Part shown: one piece after another, positions 17,548-26,710 of the stretch | How positions within the stretch are numbered: position 1 is the stretch's first letter | How the letters are laid out: each line of letters starts with the position of its first letter | Source: Sulfurospirillum arsenophilum NBRC 109478 | GTDB taxonomy: Bacteria > Campylobacterota > Campylobacteria > Campylobacterales > Sulfurospirillaceae | DNA length: 64,000 nt | NCBI RefSeq assembly: GCF_000813345.1 | Contig: NZ_BBQF01000002.1 | Location: forward strand, 186,001-250,000 | Direction of reading: 5' to 3' | The notes under the pieces: generated by a model | Told to the model about the DNA's origin: nothing | Database searches by the model: none | Seen by the model: the letters and a program-made list of their open reading frames with translations, nothing else | Position numbers and translations under genes: made by a program

Positions 17548-18497
17548 TGAAACTAAGCCTTCTTGCTCAAGCGATTTCGCTTGAATTTTCGGGTTTCGAT
17601 ATGGAAGTTACCTCCTTTTCAACACTGAAGGAGGCGACTTCCTCTCACATTACTTTTTTTGAAAATCCTAAATTCTTAACTGACTTGGAAAATACAAAAG
17701 CGGGTGTGGTTATCCTTTCTCCATCTTACAAAGAGCATCTTCCAAAAACTTCTCAAGCACTTTTCAGCGACAATCCACATTTAAGCATGGCATATGCCAG
17801 TGCCTATTTTGCCAAAAAAGCTTTTGATACATCCATTCCAGCAAAAATTCCAGCAAAAAGTCACATTGCACTACATGTGGTTATTGGTAGTAACACCGTC
17901 ATCGAAGAAGGTGCTGATATTATGCCGAATGTCACCATTGGTGCGAATGTTTGTATTGGTAAGAATGTCAAAATTTTCCCGAATGTTGTGATTTACGATG
18001 ATTCAATTATTAAAGATAACTGCATTATTCAAGCAGGAGCAATTATAGGAAGTGATGGTTTTGGCTATGCTCATACGAAGATGGGTGAGCATATTAAAAT
18101 TCATCATAGTGGCAATGTCATTCTTGAAGAAGATGTGGAAGTGGGTTCTAACAGTACGATTGATAGGGCTGTTTTTGGATCAACCATCATCAAGAAAGGG
18201 ACAAAAATTGACAATCTCGTTCAGATTGGACATAACTGTGAGATTGGTGAATACAGTATTTTGGTAGCACAAACAGGTATTTCTGGCTCGACAAAATTGG
18301 GTCGAAATGTTGTTATGGGTGGGCAAAGTGCTACGGCTGGACATTTGGAAATTGGTGATTTTGCAACGATCGCAGCACGCGGTGGCGTTTCAAAATCAAT
18401 TGAGGGCGGTAAAATTTACGGTGGTTTCCCACTTTCTTTACAAAGTGAGTGGCTTAAAACACAAGCAAAAATAGCTAAATTTTTTAAAAAGAATTAA
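17547..18497 (+). CDS. lpxD: UDP-3-O-(3-hydroxyacyl)glucosamine N-acyltransferase
   Basis: Third step of lipid A synthesis, adding the N-linked hydroxyacyl chain. 316 aa. An N-terminal uridine-binding domain (about 1-100) precedes a left-handed beta-helix of hexapeptide repeats (IGSNTVIEEGADIMPNVTIG onward) with the catalytic His in QIGHNCEIGE. A closing C-terminal helix follows. It starts on the ilvH stop, so it rides on the ilv operon although the pathways are unrelated. Confidence 0.95.
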   Translation: MKLSLLAQAISLEFSGFDMEVTSFSTLKEATSSHITFFENPKFLTDLENTKAGVVILSPSYKEHLPKTSQALFSDNPHLSMAYASAYFAKKAFDTSIPAKIPAKSHIALHVVIGSNTVIEEGADIMPNVTIGANVCIGKNVKIFPNVVIYDDSIIKDNCIIQAGAIIGSDGFGYAHTKMGEHIKIHHSGNVILEEDVEVGSNSTIDRAVFGSTIIKKGTKIDNLVQIGHNCEIGEYSILVAQTGISGSTKLGRNVVMGGQSATAGHLEIGDFATIAARGGVSKSIEGGKIYGGFPLSLQSEWLKTQAKIAKFFKKN

Positions 18498-18509
18498 AAG
18501 GATCACGTC

Positions 18510-18755
18510 ATGGGCGGAAAAAATACTATACTTACTAAATTTCCATTAGCAGGAACCAAAAATGGAATTATCTCAGTTTCTCATTTGGAAGAACCTTACG
18601 GAAGTGGGTCATTTGCTGTTGTGAGTATTGGAATTGCTTTGAAGAAAAATGGAGAAGAACCTGATTGGAAAGCGCACATTCCTTATGAGAATCTTGATGA
18701 ACTTATCAGCGCACTTCAAGATGCAAAAGCACGTTTTGGAACAGAGTCAAAATAA
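18510..18755 (+). CDS. Small conserved-looking protein, unknown
   Basis: 81 aa, start ATG 18510 with AAGGATC upstream, 12 bases after lpxD. The sequence alternates short beta-like segments (NGIISVSHL, GSFAVVSIGIAL) with a C-terminal helix (YENLDELISALQDAKARFG). A weak resemblance to the PC4-like single-strand DNA-binding fold is possible but not supported by any motif. The clean start, ribosome site and normal codon use argue it is real. Confidence 0.7.
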   Translation: MGGKNTILTKFPLAGTKNGIISVSHLEEPYGSGSFAVVSIGIALKKNGEEPDWKAHIPYENLDELISALQDAKARFGTESK

Positions 18756-18761
18756 TTTTTA

Positions 18762-18796
18762 GAGTTTTACATGTAAAGCTTTTACATGTAAAACTC
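18762..18796. terminator. Bidirectional hairpin built from two TTTACATGTAAA palindromes
   Basis: Two exact palindromes (18766-18777 and 18781-18792) with complementary flanks give two perfect 16-base arms around a GCT loop. The hairpin fills the 50-base gap between convergent stop codons (18755 on +, 18806 on -), where a shared terminator is expected. The U-tracts are poor (ATTCTCTCTTT on +, TAAAAATTATTTT on -). Confidence 0.72.
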
Positions 18797-18805
18797 ATTC
18801 TCTCT

Positions 18806-20002
18806 TTAAATTGAATCAATATACTCTTCAATAGCCACTGCGACACGTTTTGAAAATGCTACTGCTTCAACAACCGTTCTAGCTCCCGTTACAACATCAC
18901 CCGAAGCAAAAACACCTTCCATTGTTGTTCGTCCACTTTCATCTGTCACAACCAAGCCTTTTCCATCGACTTCAATTGCTTTTGCCGTTTGAACAATATT
19001 ATCTTTCGGACTTTGACTAATCGCAATCAAAATAGAATCTGCTTCCAGTAAACCTTCTTCACCACTGTCATCAGTACTGCTGTAAATAACACCTTTTTCG
19101 GTAATTTCTACAGGTTGTTTGTAAAGATCGAATTTAACACCATCAATTTTGGCACATTCAACCTCATGATGCGATGCGGGGATATCTTCCATACCTTTAC
19201 GATACATAATGATCACTTCACGAGCGCCATGTCTCACAGCCGTTCTTGCAACATCCATGGCAACATTTCCAGCGCCCAAAACCACAACGGTATCACCAAG
19301 ACGGTACACAGAAGGATTTTTAAGATAGTCAATGGCAAAATGTACATGCCCTAAGCTTTCACCTTTGATACCTAACTTTTTAGGAGACCAAACACCTGTT
19401 CCAATAAATACGGCTTTAAAATCATCGCGAAATAGATCACCCACAGTAATATTTTTACCAACAGTAATATTGGGACGAATCGTGACATCTAATTGACGCA
19501 ATTTTGACTCAATCGTGTCTAAGATATCTTTGTTCAATCTAAAATCAGGAATACCGTAGCGTAGTACACCGCCGATTTTATCGTGCGCATCGTACATGGT
19601 AATGTCATACCCTTTCGCACCTAAAATAACCGCAAGAGAAATACCAGCTGGACCACTGCCAATAATAGCCACTTTTTTGCCATTTTTAACAGGCTTTTCA
19701 AATTGAAGATCATTCATATAGAGATCTGAAATATAATTTTCAATGCTTCCTACGCTAACAGCTGTTCCTTTTTTATTGAGAATACAGTGACCTTCACAAT
19801 GTTTTTCATGTGGGCATACCATAGAGCAGATAACGGAAAGAGGGTTGTTTTCGAAAAGCATTTTTCCTGCTTTTTTAATATCTCCTGCTAAAAAGAGACG
19901 AATCATCTCAGGAATGGGAGTCCCAACAGGACATCCTTTAACACAAGATGGCTTTTTACAGCCTAAGCATGTTTTAGCAAGTGTGATGACATATTTATTC
20001 AT
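18806..20002 (-). CDS. GltD-like NAD(P)-dependent FAD/Fe-S oxidoreductase
   Basis: 398 aa, resembling the beta (small) subunit of glutamate synthase and related NfnB/dihydropyrimidine-dehydrogenase N-terminal enzymes. An N-terminal Cys-rich domain (CLGCKKPSCVKGCPVGTPIPE, then CSMVCPHEKHCEGHC) binds Fe-S clusters. The FAD site is KKVAIIGSGPAGISLA, the NAD(P) site VVVLGAGNVAMDVARTA, and the FAD-closing motif GVFASGDVVTGARTVVEAV. It is somewhat shorter than typical GltD. No gltB is adjacent, so a stand-alone NAD(P)H:acceptor role (sulfide dehydrogenase or transhydrogenase-like) is as plausible as glutamate synthase. Confidence 0.82.
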   Translation of the reverse strand: MNKYVITLAKTCLGCKKPSCVKGCPVGTPIPEMIRLFLAGDIKKAGKMLFENNPLSVICSMVCPHEKHCEGHCILNKKGTAVSVGSIENYISDLYMNDLQFEKPVKNGKKVAIIGSGPAGISLAVILGAKGYDITMYDAHDKIGGVLRYGIPDFRLNKDILDTIESKLRQLDVTIRPNITVGKNITVGDLFRDDFKAVFIGTGVWSPKKLGIKGESLGHVHFAIDYLKNPSVYRLGDTVVVLGAGNVAMDVARTAVRHGAREVIIMYRKGMEDIPASHHEVECAKIDGVKFDLYKQPVEITEKGVIYSSTDDSGEEGLLEADSILIAISQSPKDNIVQTAKAIEVDGKGLVVTDESGRTTMEGVFASGDVVTGARTVVEAVAFSKRVAVAIEEYIDSI

Positions 20003-20089
20003 GTCTAGCCTTTATAATATATGTATGTAAAAATAATGTCAGAATTGTACCAAAACCATATGACTTTTGTGTAATTTTTTAAAAGAAGA

Positions 20090-20111
20090 GGGCACTTTTT
20101 AAAAAGTGCCC
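20090..20111 (-). terminator. Terminator downstream of the aminotransferase gene
   Basis: Perfect 22-base palindrome with arms GGGCACTTTTT and AAAAAGTGCCC, 11 bases past the stop at 20123. On the minus strand it is followed by TCTTCTTTT. Confidence 0.8.
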
Positions 20112-20122
20112 TTCAGTAGGAT

Positions 20123-21292
20123 CTATTTGTAGTTTTCAACAAACGCTTTAATGCGTCCAATACCATCTTTGATGGTAGCATCATCAGTTGCAAAAGAGAG
20201 TCTAAAGTAACCATCGCTTCCAAAGCCAAGACCAGGAACTACAGCAACGCCCGTTTCTTCAAGAAGCTTTGAGCAAAACTTCATTGAATCATGTTCCACA
20301 GCTTTGGTGTTCACATAAAGATAAAAAGCACCTTCTGGTTTCATGACTGAAAGACCTTTGATGTTGTTCAGTAACTCATACGCCATATTTCTGCGTTTCT
20401 CAAAAGCTAGGCGCATATTCTCAATATCATCATCTACAAGACCATTAAGTGCTGGAATAGCAGCTTTTTGTGTAATAGAGTTGATATTTGAAGTACTTTG
20501 ACCTTGAAGATCAACAATGGCATCAACAATTTCTTTAATAGGACAGGCAAGATATCCAAAACGCCAACCAGGCATCGCAACCGATTTACTTAATCCATTG
20601 ACGGTAATGGTTCGATTAAACATATCTTCACTAATAGAGGCAACTGAAGTAAATTTAAGATTATCAAATAAAATCTTCTCATACATCTCATCCGAAACCA
20701 CTAAAACATTTGTTCCTTTAAGAACTTCAGCCAAACCTTCAAGTTCTGCTTTTGAATAAACAGATCCTGTTGGATTAGAAGGAGTATTAAAAAGAAGCAC
20801 TCTTGTTTTTGGTGTAATAGCAGACTTAAGCTGTGCTGGTGTAATTTTAAAACCAGTTGCCTCATCTGTCTCAATATAAACAGGTGTACCACCAGAATAT
20901 TTAACAATTTCAGGATACGTCACCCAATAAGGAGAAGGAATAATCACTTCATCGCCCTCATTAAGAATGGCTTGAAAAATGTTAAACAATGAGTGTTTTG
21001 CACCAACATTGACTACAATTTGAGAAGGTTTGTAGTCGAGGTTATTTTCACGCTTAAGTTTTCCAGCAACTGCTTTAAGCACTTCAGGCGTACCTGCTAC
21101 AGCAGTGTATTTTGAGCAACCAGCTTGAATGGCTTCAATCGCAGCATCTTTCACACGTTGTGGTGTGTCAAAATCTGGCTCTCCTGCAGAAAAGCTAAGA
21201 ATATCTTTTCCTTGAGCTTTTAGGTCTCTTGCTAAAGCTGTAATGGCTAAAGTCAAAGAGGGTGATAAGACTTGGATTCTTTTTGATAGCAT
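20123..21292 (-). CDS. Class I aspartate aminotransferase
   Basis: 389-aa PLP enzyme of the aminotransferase Igamma type, interconverting aspartate/2-oxoglutarate and oxaloacetate/glutamate. Motifs: NVGAKHSLFN, PSPYWVTYPE (the Igamma Tyr-Trp-Val-Ser/Thr-Tyr-Pro signature), NTPSNPTG, SDEMYEKI, the Schiff-base Lys in NGLSKSVAMPGWRFGY, and the substrate-carboxylate Arg in YFRLSFA. Monocistronic by layout: promoter side at about 21300-21360, terminator hairpin at 20090-20111. Prephenate aminotransferase activity is possible in this subgroup. Confidence 0.92.
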   Translation of the reverse strand: MLSKRIQVLSPSLTLAITALARDLKAQGKDILSFSAGEPDFDTPQRVKDAAIEAIQAGCSKYTAVAGTPEVLKAVAGKLKRENNLDYKPSQIVVNVGAKHSLFNIFQAILNEGDEVIIPSPYWVTYPEIVKYSGGTPVYIETDEATGFKITPAQLKSAITPKTRVLLFNTPSNPTGSVYSKAELEGLAEVLKGTNVLVVSDEMYEKILFDNLKFTSVASISEDMFNRTITVNGLSKSVAMPGWRFGYLACPIKEIVDAIVDLQGQSTSNINSITQKAAIPALNGLVDDDIENMRLAFEKRRNMAYELLNNIKGLSVMKPEGAFYLYVNTKAVEHDSMKFCSKLLEETGVAVVPGLGFGSDGYFRLSFATDDATIKDGIGRIKAFVENYK

Positions 21293-21361
21293 GAAACATT
21301 CCCCTATAAAAATATCGTGCAGATTATAGCGAAATATTAATCATTTCTTCCCAAAAAATTT

Positions 21362-22075
21362 TTATTCTTTAACAGATTCCAAATAGCATTTGTAAATAGC
21401 TTCGAGCTCATCATCTTTGATTTTGAGATCTTTATTGGTTGTTAAAACGGCTTCTTCTAAAATCTTGATACGTTTAAACATATAGATAAAAAGCTCTTTG
21501 TTGATGTCTGGGATTTTATTGTGTGCCATAGGGCTTTTATCACGCCCTTTTTCAATGACACGGGCTGGAACACCAACCGCAGTTGAATCATCAGGAATGC
21601 TTTTTACCACAACCGAATTCGAACCGATACGGCAATTCTCACCAATGAGAATATCGCCTAAAATTTTAGCACCTGAACCAATAACGGTATGATTCCCAAT
21701 GGTTGGATGGCGTTTGACACCACGATCTAAACTCACACCACCTAATGTAACGCCTTGATAGATCAAAACATCATCACCAACAATGGCTGTTTCACCAATG
21801 ACAACGCCAAAAGCGTGGTCTATAAAGACACGACGACCTATAGAAGAAGCCGGGTGAATGTCTGTGTTGGTAACAATTTGAGAAATACCCATAATAGCAC
21901 GAGCAAGGGTTTTAAAACCCTTTACATGTAAAGCATGTGCGATGCGGTAATTTGCTAAAGCCCATACACCGGGGTAGTTAAAAAAAAGCTCTACTTTAGA
22001 GTTAATCGCTGGGTCATGCAGAATCGGTTGGGAAAAATCTTCTTTAATTTTTTCCCACAAAGAGACGGAGTTCAT
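21362..22075 (-). CDS. cysE: Serine O-acetyltransferase
   Basis: Makes O-acetylserine for cysteine synthesis. 237 aa. An N-terminal helical domain is followed by a left-handed beta-helix with DIHPASSIGRRVFIDHAFGVVIGETA (catalytic His-Asp region), DVLIYQGVTLGG and KRHPTIGNHTVIGSGAKILG. The C-terminal tail is charged and longer than in many CysE. A TTTACATGTAAA palindrome (21921-21932) encodes ALHVKG. Start overlaps the speA stop (ATGA), so it is translated from the speA mRNA. Confidence 0.94.
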   Translation of the reverse strand: MNSVSLWEKIKEDFSQPILHDPAINSKVELFFNYPGVWALANYRIAHALHVKGFKTLARAIMGISQIVTNTDIHPASSIGRRVFIDHAFGVVIGETAIVGDDVLIYQGVTLGGVSLDRGVKRHPTIGNHTVIGSGAKILGDILIGENCRIGSNSVVVKSIPDDSTAVGVPARVIEKGRDKSPMAHNKIPDINKELFIYMFKRIKILEEAVLTTNKDLKIKDDELEAIYKCYLESVKE

Positions 22076-23916
22076 TGCGTATTATCCTCATTATTAATCG
22101 TTTTAAGATAACCGTTGTCATTTAAGAAAAGATAGATTTCACCCAAAATATGCTTTTTCTCTTTTTCACTAATAATATCAGAAGCTTCAATACGATCATT
22201 AAGGTTCTCTTGTACCTCTTTAATATCATAATCAAGATCTTCTAATATATCACTAATACTTTGAGATTCAAGGATGTTCTCGATCTTATAACCATCGTCA
22301 TCAATGATAATAGTAGCTTCTGTTGGATGAGTAAAAAGGTTGTGTTTCATACCCAATACTTCTTGATAAGCACCCACTAAGAAAAAGCCTAAGAAATAGT
22401 CACGATTTTTGATGTCAACATCGTGCAAGAAAAGCGGCGTTTCCGTATTGAAACCAATTTCGCCATCACTATCGCAGGTAATATCCCACAAAGATGCTGA
22501 ACGTGTTGGTACTTCATCTAATCTATCAAGAGGCATCACAGGGAAGGTCTGACCAATACCCCAAAAATCAGGCAAGCTTTGGAAGAGCGAGAAGTTAACC
22601 AAGTAACGCTCTTGCACACGATCTTGAATATCTAAAATCTCACTAAATTTCTTATCAGCAACCAAACCTACCGCTTTTTTGATAATAAGATTGACTAAAA
22701 TCTCAGTATTTGAGCGATCTTGAAGGTCAATATAACCCAAATCAAAGAGGGTTAGTAAAGATTCCATATGATCGATACTATCATGCAAAAATTCAAGTGC
22801 ATTTTTACGGTTGATCGTTCCTAGAAGATCATACAACTCTTGTACAAGAGGAGGGTTGACCTCTTTAAGCCTTAGTTTTTGATCGGTATATTCTTGTGAA
22901 AAGAGTTCCAAAACAGGCGCAATAAGCACTGCATGGTGCGCGGCAACAAAGCGACCAGATTCAATGAAGATGTCTGGTTCATGAACCCCTTTTTGAGTTG
23001 CAATATCTTTAAGCAAATAAACAACGTCATTGGCATACTCACTAAGAGTATAGTTTTTATGCAGTGTCGTTTTATGCTGTGAATACTCTACCGCCAAACC
23101 ACCACCAAGGTTAATCGCTTTAAGATGCGTTGCCCCCATACGACAGAGTTCTGCGTAAATATTTCCTGCTTCACGAAGCGCTTTTTTCAAAGGAGCGATA
23201 TCGGTGATTTGCGATCCAATATGAAAGTGAATCATCGTAAATTTATCGAGTAAATTAGCATCACGGAGCATATTAACAGCTTCTAAAAGCTCTGTAGAAG
23301 TCAAACCAAACTTGGAGTTAATACCGCCACTTTTTGCCCAAATACCGATTCCTGAGCTATGAAGGCGAATGCGCAGACCAATGTTAGGCACACACCCAAA
23401 ACGATCTTTTGCTATCGAGATAATGCTCTCAAGCTCATTGAGCCCTTCAATGGTCAGCGTAATGTCATGACCCATCTCCGCAGCAATAAAGCCCAAAGAG
23501 ATCATCTCATTGTCTTTAAATCCATTGACCGTAATGGGAGCATGAGGGTTATTATATGCCATCGCTAAAATGAGCTCAGCTTTACTTCCCGCTTCGAGAC
23601 CATAGTTATATTTTTGACCGATTGAAACAAGGTTTTTGACAAAATTAGGAAATTGATTGACTTTAAGAGGGTAAACAGCACTAAAATTGCCTTCGTAACC
23701 AAACTCTCTTTTCGCATCAGCAAAACTTTTATAAATCATACGGATCTGTTTTTGGATTAGGTGAGGAAATCTCAGTAGAATAGGACCACGGATACCGTCT
23801 CTTCGTATCTCTTGAATGATCTCTATTAAAGAAGGCTCGCAGCCTGTGTTGACTTTTACCTTACCATCTTCGATAAAAAAGTTATCGTTTCCCCATGTTT
23901 TAATTCCGTAGTCCAA
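22072..23916 (-). CDS. speA: Biosynthetic arginine decarboxylase
   Basis: Converts arginine to agmatine, the first step of putrescine/spermidine synthesis. 614 aa, usual for the PLP alanine-racemase-fold SpeA. PLP Lys lies in FSAVYPLKVNQFPNFV. Other signatures are GLEAGSKAELILAMA, FHIGSQI, LNLGGGLAVEYSQH and IFIESGRFVAAHHAVLIAPVLE. The catalytic Cys equivalent sits in WDITCDSDGEIGF. Followed directly by cysE. Confidence 0.96.
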   Translation of the reverse strand: MDYGIKTWGNDNFFIEDGKVKVNTGCEPSLIEIIQEIRRDGIRGPILLRFPHLIQKQIRMIYKSFADAKREFGYEGNFSAVYPLKVNQFPNFVKNLVSIGQKYNYGLEAGSKAELILAMAYNNPHAPITVNGFKDNEMISLGFIAAEMGHDITLTIEGLNELESIISIAKDRFGCVPNIGLRIRLHSSGIGIWAKSGGINSKFGLTSTELLEAVNMLRDANLLDKFTMIHFHIGSQITDIAPLKKALREAGNIYAELCRMGATHLKAINLGGGLAVEYSQHKTTLHKNYTLSEYANDVVYLLKDIATQKGVHEPDIFIESGRFVAAHHAVLIAPVLELFSQEYTDQKLRLKEVNPPLVQELYDLLGTINRKNALEFLHDSIDHMESLLTLFDLGYIDLQDRSNTEILVNLIIKKAVGLVADKKFSEILDIQDRVQERYLVNFSLFQSLPDFWGIGQTFPVMPLDRLDEVPTRSASLWDITCDSDGEIGFNTETPLFLHDVDIKNRDYFLGFFLVGAYQEVLGMKHNLFTHPTEATIIIDDDGYKIENILESQSISDILEDLDYDIKEVQENLNDRIEASDIISEKEKKHILGEIYLFLNDNGYLKTINNEDNTQ

Positions 23917-23927
23917 TGTTTTGCTCC

Positions 23928-25136
23928 TTAAAAATGCACAATATTAATAATTTTTTCTTCTTTGCTTTCAAGATCTTTAATCCAAATTGTCTGCTTTGAA
24001 AGCTCGTCTTCACCGATACATACACAAAATTTTACATATAATTTATCGGCGACTTTGAGGTGGTTTTTCAAAGATTTGGCATCATAACTTGTTAAAACTT
24101 TATCCGTTTTTCGTTTACGATCTACCAGTTCAAAAACAACATCGAGCGCCTCATCACACAACGCTCCAACATAGTAGCCTTCGCGTGCAACTTCTGGCAT
24201 TTTAACAAGTTCCATCAAACGCTCGATCCCCATTGCAAAACCAATCGCAGGCGTTGATTTTCCATCCAGAAATTCAACCAAACGATCATAACGTCCGCCA
24301 CCTGCAATTGCACTTTGCGCACCAATTTCGTTGCTTACAAATTCAAAGGCTGTTTTGGAGTAATAATCTAGTCCACGAACCAGCTTAGGATTGACCACAT
24401 AAGAGACACCGAATTGGTCCAAAATACCTTTGAGTGTTTCAAAATCATCTTTACATGTAGAACATAAATGATCCACAATTAACGGAGCATCACTGAGCAA
24501 TGTTTTGCAGTGTTCATTTTTACAATCAAGCACACGAATAGGATTGGTAAGCTTTCGTCTTTCGCAATCCTCACATAAACCCTCACGTGTTTCTAAAAAT
24601 TTGACAAGTGTTGTGCGATACTGTGGCATACATGCTGGACATCCAAGAGAGTTAATCTCTAAGCTAAAACCAATACCAAGCGCTTCAAACATTGCTCTAA
24701 TCATCAAGATAATCGTTGCATCTTCCCTGACATCGCTTTCGCCAAAACTTTCAGCACCAAACTGGTGAAATTGTCTTAAACGACCTTTTTGCGGTCTTTC
24801 ATAGCGAAACATCGGGCCATGATAAAAAAAGCGTCTGTTTCCACCCGCTTTATCAAACTTTTGTTGTACAAAAGCTCTTACGATGCCAGCCGTACCTTCC
24901 GGGCGTAAACAGACATCATTTTCACCTTTGTCTATGAACTGATACATCTCTTTACCCACAATGTCACTGCTCTCACCGACACTGCGTTTAAAAAGAGCTG
25001 TCTCTTCTAAAATAGGTGTTTCAATAAATGAAAAACCATACTGCTGCGCAATACGCGAACAGGTTTCAATCATATACAAATACGTTTCACTTTGTGGAGA
25101 GAGGGTATCTTTCATTCCACGTAATGCATTAATCAT
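23928..25136 (-). CDS. hisS: Histidyl-tRNA synthetase
   Basis: Class II aminoacyl-tRNA synthetase of 402 aa. N-terminal ALRGMKDTLSPQSE, motif 2 FYHGPMFRYERPQKGRLRQFHQFGAE, the histidine-specific LVRGLDYYSKTAFEFVS and motif 3 AIGFAMGIERLMEL are all present, with a C-terminal anticodon-binding domain. Cys-rich insert (CEDCERRKLTNPIRVLDCKN) is typical of many bacterial HisS. Starts 8 bases inside the tmk gene, in the leftward run flgA-ubiX-coaD-tmk-hisS. Confidence 0.97.
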   Translation of the reverse strand: MINALRGMKDTLSPQSETYLYMIETCSRIAQQYGFSFIETPILEETALFKRSVGESSDIVGKEMYQFIDKGENDVCLRPEGTAGIVRAFVQQKFDKAGGNRRFFYHGPMFRYERPQKGRLRQFHQFGAESFGESDVREDATIILMIRAMFEALGIGFSLEINSLGCPACMPQYRTTLVKFLETREGLCEDCERRKLTNPIRVLDCKNEHCKTLLSDAPLIVDHLCSTCKDDFETLKGILDQFGVSYVVNPKLVRGLDYYSKTAFEFVSNEIGAQSAIAGGGRYDRLVEFLDGKSTPAIGFAMGIERLMELVKMPEVAREGYYVGALCDEALDVVFELVDRKRKTDKVLTSYDAKSLKNHLKVADKLYVKFCVCIGEDELSKQTIWIKDLESKEEKIINIVHF

Positions 25137-25713
25137 TTAAAAATTCCTCAATCTGGTTATAAATTGCTTCGATTTCTAAAGAAGCATCTACTTCTAAGAC
25201 CTTAATCGGTAAGGTTTTAACAACGCGACGCATTATATCTTGAATCTGTAACAAATAGCTTACACCGCGCTCTTCAATCGCATCGTGCTCTTTCGTTCCA
25301 AGTCTTGCTTTTATAAGCGCTTCATTCGTTAAAAAAAGTACAATTTTTTCAGGATAGCTCTCTTCAAGTGCCAAACGGTTCATTTGGAGTAAAAACTCAC
25401 CATCTACATCGCTATGATTGGCACATGCATAGGCAATCCCCGATAAAAAACCACGATCACTAATAACCAAGCGCTCATTGCGAGCTGGTTTAACAACCGT
25501 ATCATAGTGTAAAGCGCGATCTGCTAAAAAAAGAAACAACTCTGCATTAAAAGAGCCCTTTAATGCTCCACCCAACAACATTTCGCGAAGTTTCATCCCT
25601 GATGGTGTTCCACCAGGCTCTTTGGTAGCTAAAACCGTAGTATTTCGTTTGGCAAACAGTGCAACTTGTGTACTTTTACCTGTGGTATCAATTCCTTCAA
25701 AAATCACATACAT
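25129..25713 (-). CDS. tmk: Thymidylate kinase
   Basis: dTMP to dTDP kinase, 194 aa. P-loop FEGIDTTGKSTQV at the N-terminus, DR-containing motif ISDRGFLSG, and a lid region (LGTKEHDAIEERG). Many TMKs have DRYxxS where this has DRGFLSG, as seen in related Campylobacterota. Overlaps coaD by 10 bases and hisS by 8. Confidence 0.94.
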   Translation of the reverse strand: MYVIFEGIDTTGKSTQVALFAKRNTTVLATKEPGGTPSGMKLREMLLGGALKGSFNAELFLFLADRALHYDTVVKPARNERLVISDRGFLSGIAYACANHSDVDGEFLLQMNRLALEESYPEKIVLFLTNEALIKARLGTKEHDAIEERGVSYLLQIQDIMRRVVKTLPIKVLEVDASLEIEAIYNQIEEFLND

Positions 25714-26186
25714 GTAAATCTACTTTGTAAATAAGGTAAAACGGTAGGTGGAACTAAATGCGAAACATCACCCCCATGCTTTGCGATGGATCGCACAACA
25801 GATGAGCTAATAAAGGCATTTTTGAGGCTTGGCATCAAATAAACCGTTTCAATTTCACTCCACAATGAAGCATTGGCATACCCCATTTGAAGTTCAAATT
25901 CAAAGTCACTTACCGCTCTAAGGCCACGTATCATCACACGGATATTTTTTTCTTTCGAAAAACTCACCAAAAGATTATCAAACGGTTCGACTTCAACCCC
26001 TTCTAAATCTTGAATAGCAGCTTGTACCATCTCAACACGCGTTTCGATGTCAAACATGGGATGTTTTTCTTCGGAAATTGCCACAGCAACCAAAACTTTA
26101 TCGAAAAGCTTTTTAGCACGTTTTATAACATCCATATGCCCATTGGTAATAGGATCAAATGTTCCTGGATAAATCGCTACTCTCAT
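25704..26186 (-). CDS. coaD: Phosphopantetheine adenylyltransferase
   Basis: Penultimate step of coenzyme A synthesis. 160 aa from ATG 26186 (MRVAIYPGTFDPITNGH), which overlaps the ubiX stop as ATGA; an upstream in-frame start would add only four residues. The (T/H)xGH nucleotidyltransferase motif is in TNGHMDV, and the second motif is ISSSVVRSIA. Length normal. Confidence 0.96.
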   Translation of the reverse strand: MRVAIYPGTFDPITNGHMDVIKRAKKLFDKVLVAVAISEEKHPMFDIETRVEMVQAAIQDLEGVEVEPFDNLLVSFSKEKNIRVMIRGLRAVSDFEFELQMGYANASLWSEIETVYLMPSLKNAFISSSVVRSIAKHGGDVSHLVPPTVLPYLQSRFTCM

Positions 26187-26710
26187 GCTCCCTCCCAACG
26201 TTGAAAAAGATTGTGCTCAATCCCTAAAAGATCAAACCATTTACCAATCAAAAAATTCTCCATCTCTTCAAGGCTCGAAGCTTTTGCATAATAACCCAAG
26301 ATTGGAGGTGCAATATGTATACCAAGCATGGAAAGTTTGAGCATGTTCTCTAACGCAATCGCGGAAAAAGGCATTTCACGAGGTGCTAACAGAAGAGGGC
26401 GTTTTTCTTTGATCATGACGCTCGCAGTTCGTGTTAAAAGATTATCCGCAATACCATGCGTAATTTTTGCCAATGTGTTCATACTACAAGGAATAATCGC
26501 CATAGCATCACATTGAAAAGAACCCGAAGCTGTAATGGCTCCTATGTTATCATCATCGAGTAAAAATGTATTGGCTTCTTTGGCAAAAACGACTTTAGCG
26601 TGATCGGAAATAATAACGTACTTTTCTATGTCACGAGGAAGTGCTTTAAGAAAAGAGAGGCCAAGTTCGACACCACTGGCACCACTAATGCCTACAATGA
26701 TGCGTTTCAT
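26183..26710 (-). CDS. ubiX: Flavin prenyltransferase
   Basis: Makes prenylated FMN, the cofactor of UbiD-type decarboxylases in quinone synthesis. 175 aa. Signatures are GISGASGVELG at the N-terminus, the CSMNTLA segment (usual C-S-x-x-T/S-L/M-A), and KRPLLLAPREMPFSAIALENMLKL. Start overlaps the flgA stop (ATGA). Confidence 0.93.
   Translation of the reverse strand: MKRIIVGISGASGVELGLSFLKALPRDIEKYVIISDHAKVVFAKEANTFLLDDDNIGAITASGSFQCDAMAIIPCSMNTLAKITHGIADNLLTRTASVMIKEKRPLLLAPREMPFSAIALENMLKLSMLGIHIAPPILGYYAKASSLEEMENFLIGKWFDLLGIEHNLFQRWEGA

Noticed and set aside
18806-20002. Glutamate synthase operon
   Set aside because: No large-subunit gltB is adjacent; the gene stands alone.
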